Assembly (NCBI GenBank): GCA_009783775.1
Contig: WRCT01000118.1
Coordinates: forward strand, 1 to 6,041
Length of the DNA: 6,041 bases
DNA from: Clostridiales bacterium
Lineage (GTDB): Bacteria; Bacillota; Clostridia; Christensenellales; CAG-138
Reading direction: 5' to 3'
In this document: one piece after another, positions 4,981 to 6,041 of the stretch
Numbering within the stretch: the first letter of the stretch is position 1
Layout of the letters: each line of letters starts with the position of its first letter
Notes under the pieces: model-generated
The model's database searches: none
Told to the model about the DNA's origin: nothing
The model's input: the letters and a program-made list of their open reading frames with translations, nothing else
Program-made: the position numbers and the translations under genes

Positions 4981-6041
4981 ATGAACAAGCCGATCACCGC
5001 ACTCATTATCCTGGACGGCTTTGGCCACCGGATCGAGAGAGAGGGCAACGCCATCTTGACCGACGGCGCGGCCAACTTCACGCGCCTGTGGGAGAACTAT
5101 CCGCACACCCTGCTGGCCGCCAGCGGCCTGGCCGTGGGCCTGCCCGAGGGGCAGATGGGCAACTCCGAGGTGGGGCACCTCAACATCGGCGCGGGGCGCG
5201 TGGTCTACCAGGAGCTGACGCGCATTACCAAGTCCATTTCGGACGGCGATTTCTTCGGCAACAAGGCTTTTGCGGCGGCGATCGCGGGCTGCAAAACCCA
5301 TGACACCGCATTGCACCTGATGGGCCTTTGCTCCGACGGCGGCGTGCACAGCCACCTGGAACACCTCTACGCGCTGGTCGAGCTGGCGCGTGATCAGGGC
5401 TTGAAGAAGGTCTATATCCACTGTTTCATGGACGGGCGCGATGTGCCGCCCAGCAGCGGCAAGGGGTATATTAAGCAGCTCAACGCCAAGCTTGACGAGC
5501 TGGGCTGCGGCAAGATCGCCACCGTCATGGGCCGCTATTACGCGATGGACCGTGACAACCGCTACGAGCGCGTGCAGCGCGCCTACGACGCGATGGTTTA
5601 CGGCGAGGGGCTGACAGCGCCCACCGCCGAGGCGGCCATGCAGCAGAGCTATGACGCGGGCGTCACGGACGAGTTTGTAAAGCCCACGGTCGTCTTGACG
5701 GACGGCCGGCCCACGGTAAAGATCTCTGCGCATGACAGTATCATTTTCTTCAACTTCCGGCCCGACCGCGCGCGGGAGATCACCCGCGCCTTCCTCTATC
5801 CCGATTTCGACGGCTTTGTCCGCAAGGGCGGCTGGTTCCCCGTGACCTATGTGTCCATGACGCAGTATGACAAGACCTTCGAGGGCGATCTTGCGGTGGC
5901 CTTCAAGCCCCAGTCCCTGAGCAACACCCTGGGCGCTTATCTCGCCAAGCGCAACAAAACCCAGCTGCGTATCGCGGAGACCGAGAAATACGCGCACGTG
6001 ACTTTCTTCTTCAACGGCGGGGTCGAGGCCCCGAACGGGGG
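4981..6041 (+). CDS. gpmI: 2,3-bisphosphoglycerate-independent phosphoglycerate mutase (partial, C-terminus beyond window)
   Basis: This manganese-dependent enzyme converts 3-phosphoglycerate to 2-phosphoglycerate. The frame is open from the ATG at 4981 to the window edge, giving 353 residues of a protein usually about 510 long. Residues fall at or within one position of the well-studied Geobacillus stearothermophilus numbering: metal ligand D12 in ILDGFG, nucleophile S62 in GNSEVGH, H123 in SDGGVHSH, R153 and D154 in MDGRDVPP, R185 and R191 in GRYYAMDR, R260 and R263 in NFRPDRAR, and K336 in AETEKYAHVTFFFNGG. The later metal-binding aspartates and histidines lie past the edge. The start is 1 nt after the tpiA stop with no clear Shine-Dalgarno sequence, so translational coupling is likely. 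Confidence 0.97.
   Translation, partial: MNKPITALIILDGFGHRIEREGNAILTDGAANFTRLWENYPHTLLAASGLAVGLPEGQMGNSEVGHLNIGAGRVVYQELTRITKSISDGDFFGNKAFAAAIAGCKTHDTALHLMGLCSDGGVHSHLEHLYALVELARDQGLKKVYIHCFMDGRDVPPSSGKGYIKQLNAKLDELGCGKIATVMGRYYAMDRDNRYERVQRAYDAMVYGEGLTAPTAEAAMQQSYDAGVTDEFVKPTVVLTDGRPTVKISAHDSIIFFNFRPDRAREITRAFLYPDFDGFVRKGGWFPVTYVSMTQYDKTFEGDLAVAFKPQSLSNTLGAYLAKRNKTQLRIAETEKYAHVTFFFNGGVEAPNG

Noticed and set aside
4125..5081. Long open frame on the minus strand opposite tpiA (318 codons)
   Set aside because: It is antisense to tpiA and runs through the hairpin repeats; it has no family motif and no believable start signal.
4942..5997. Long open frame on the minus strand opposite gpmI (351 codons)
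   Set aside because: It lies antisense to a strongly conserved enzyme in GC-rich DNA, where stop-free shadow frames are common; its translation shows no recognisable motif and is rich in His, Val, Gly and Arg.

Overview
The window carries seven same-direction (+ strand) protein genes in two transcription blocks, plus several families of short repeats at or near the gene junctions. The DNA is GC-rich, with strong GGAGG-type ribosome binding sites and a TTGACA/TACAAT sigma-70/sigma-A-type promoter. The RuvB N-terminus and the EutS/EutP pair read like Bacillota (Clostridia). A GC-rich gut-type Oscillospirales or related lineage is my best guess, made by eye and not from any search.

Block 1 (about 1-2649): a 39-bp tandem repeat array, itself built of 7-bp CTGACCA units, runs up to the start codon of ruvB (Holliday-junction branch-migration motor). 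It is followed closely by a coiled-coil protein gene (GTG start, 2-bp gap), a eutS-type bacterial microcompartment (BMC) shell protein gene (13-bp gap) and a eutP/pduV-type GTPase gene (4-bp ATGA overlap). This spacing suggests one operon. The coiled-coil protein has an acidic linker and ends in a short amphipathic helix that resembles a BMC encapsulation peptide. The three genes after ruvB may therefore be a small BMC-related module with no metabolic enzyme in view.

Junction (2636-2900): a 167-bp segment bounded by perfect 18-bp inverted repeats starts inside the last codons of the eutP-like gene, supplies its stop codon and contains a probable intrinsic terminator. Just downstream lies a strong promoter overlapped by a 20-bp near-palindrome. 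It is followed by a hairpin at the predicted 5' end of the mRNA and a good ribosome binding site.

Block 2 (2901-6041): lower-glycolysis genes pgk, tpiA and gpmI (the last cut off by the window edge). A 40-bp tandem hairpin repeat fills most of the pgk-tpiA gap; tpiA and gpmI are separated by 1 bp. No gap (GAPDH) gene precedes pgk here.

The enzymes are ordinary. The parts worth a second look are the coiled-coil/EutS/EutP trio, two dispersed-repeat sequences that have become in-frame coding sequence inside the coiled-coil gene, and the inverted-repeat element at the operon boundary.
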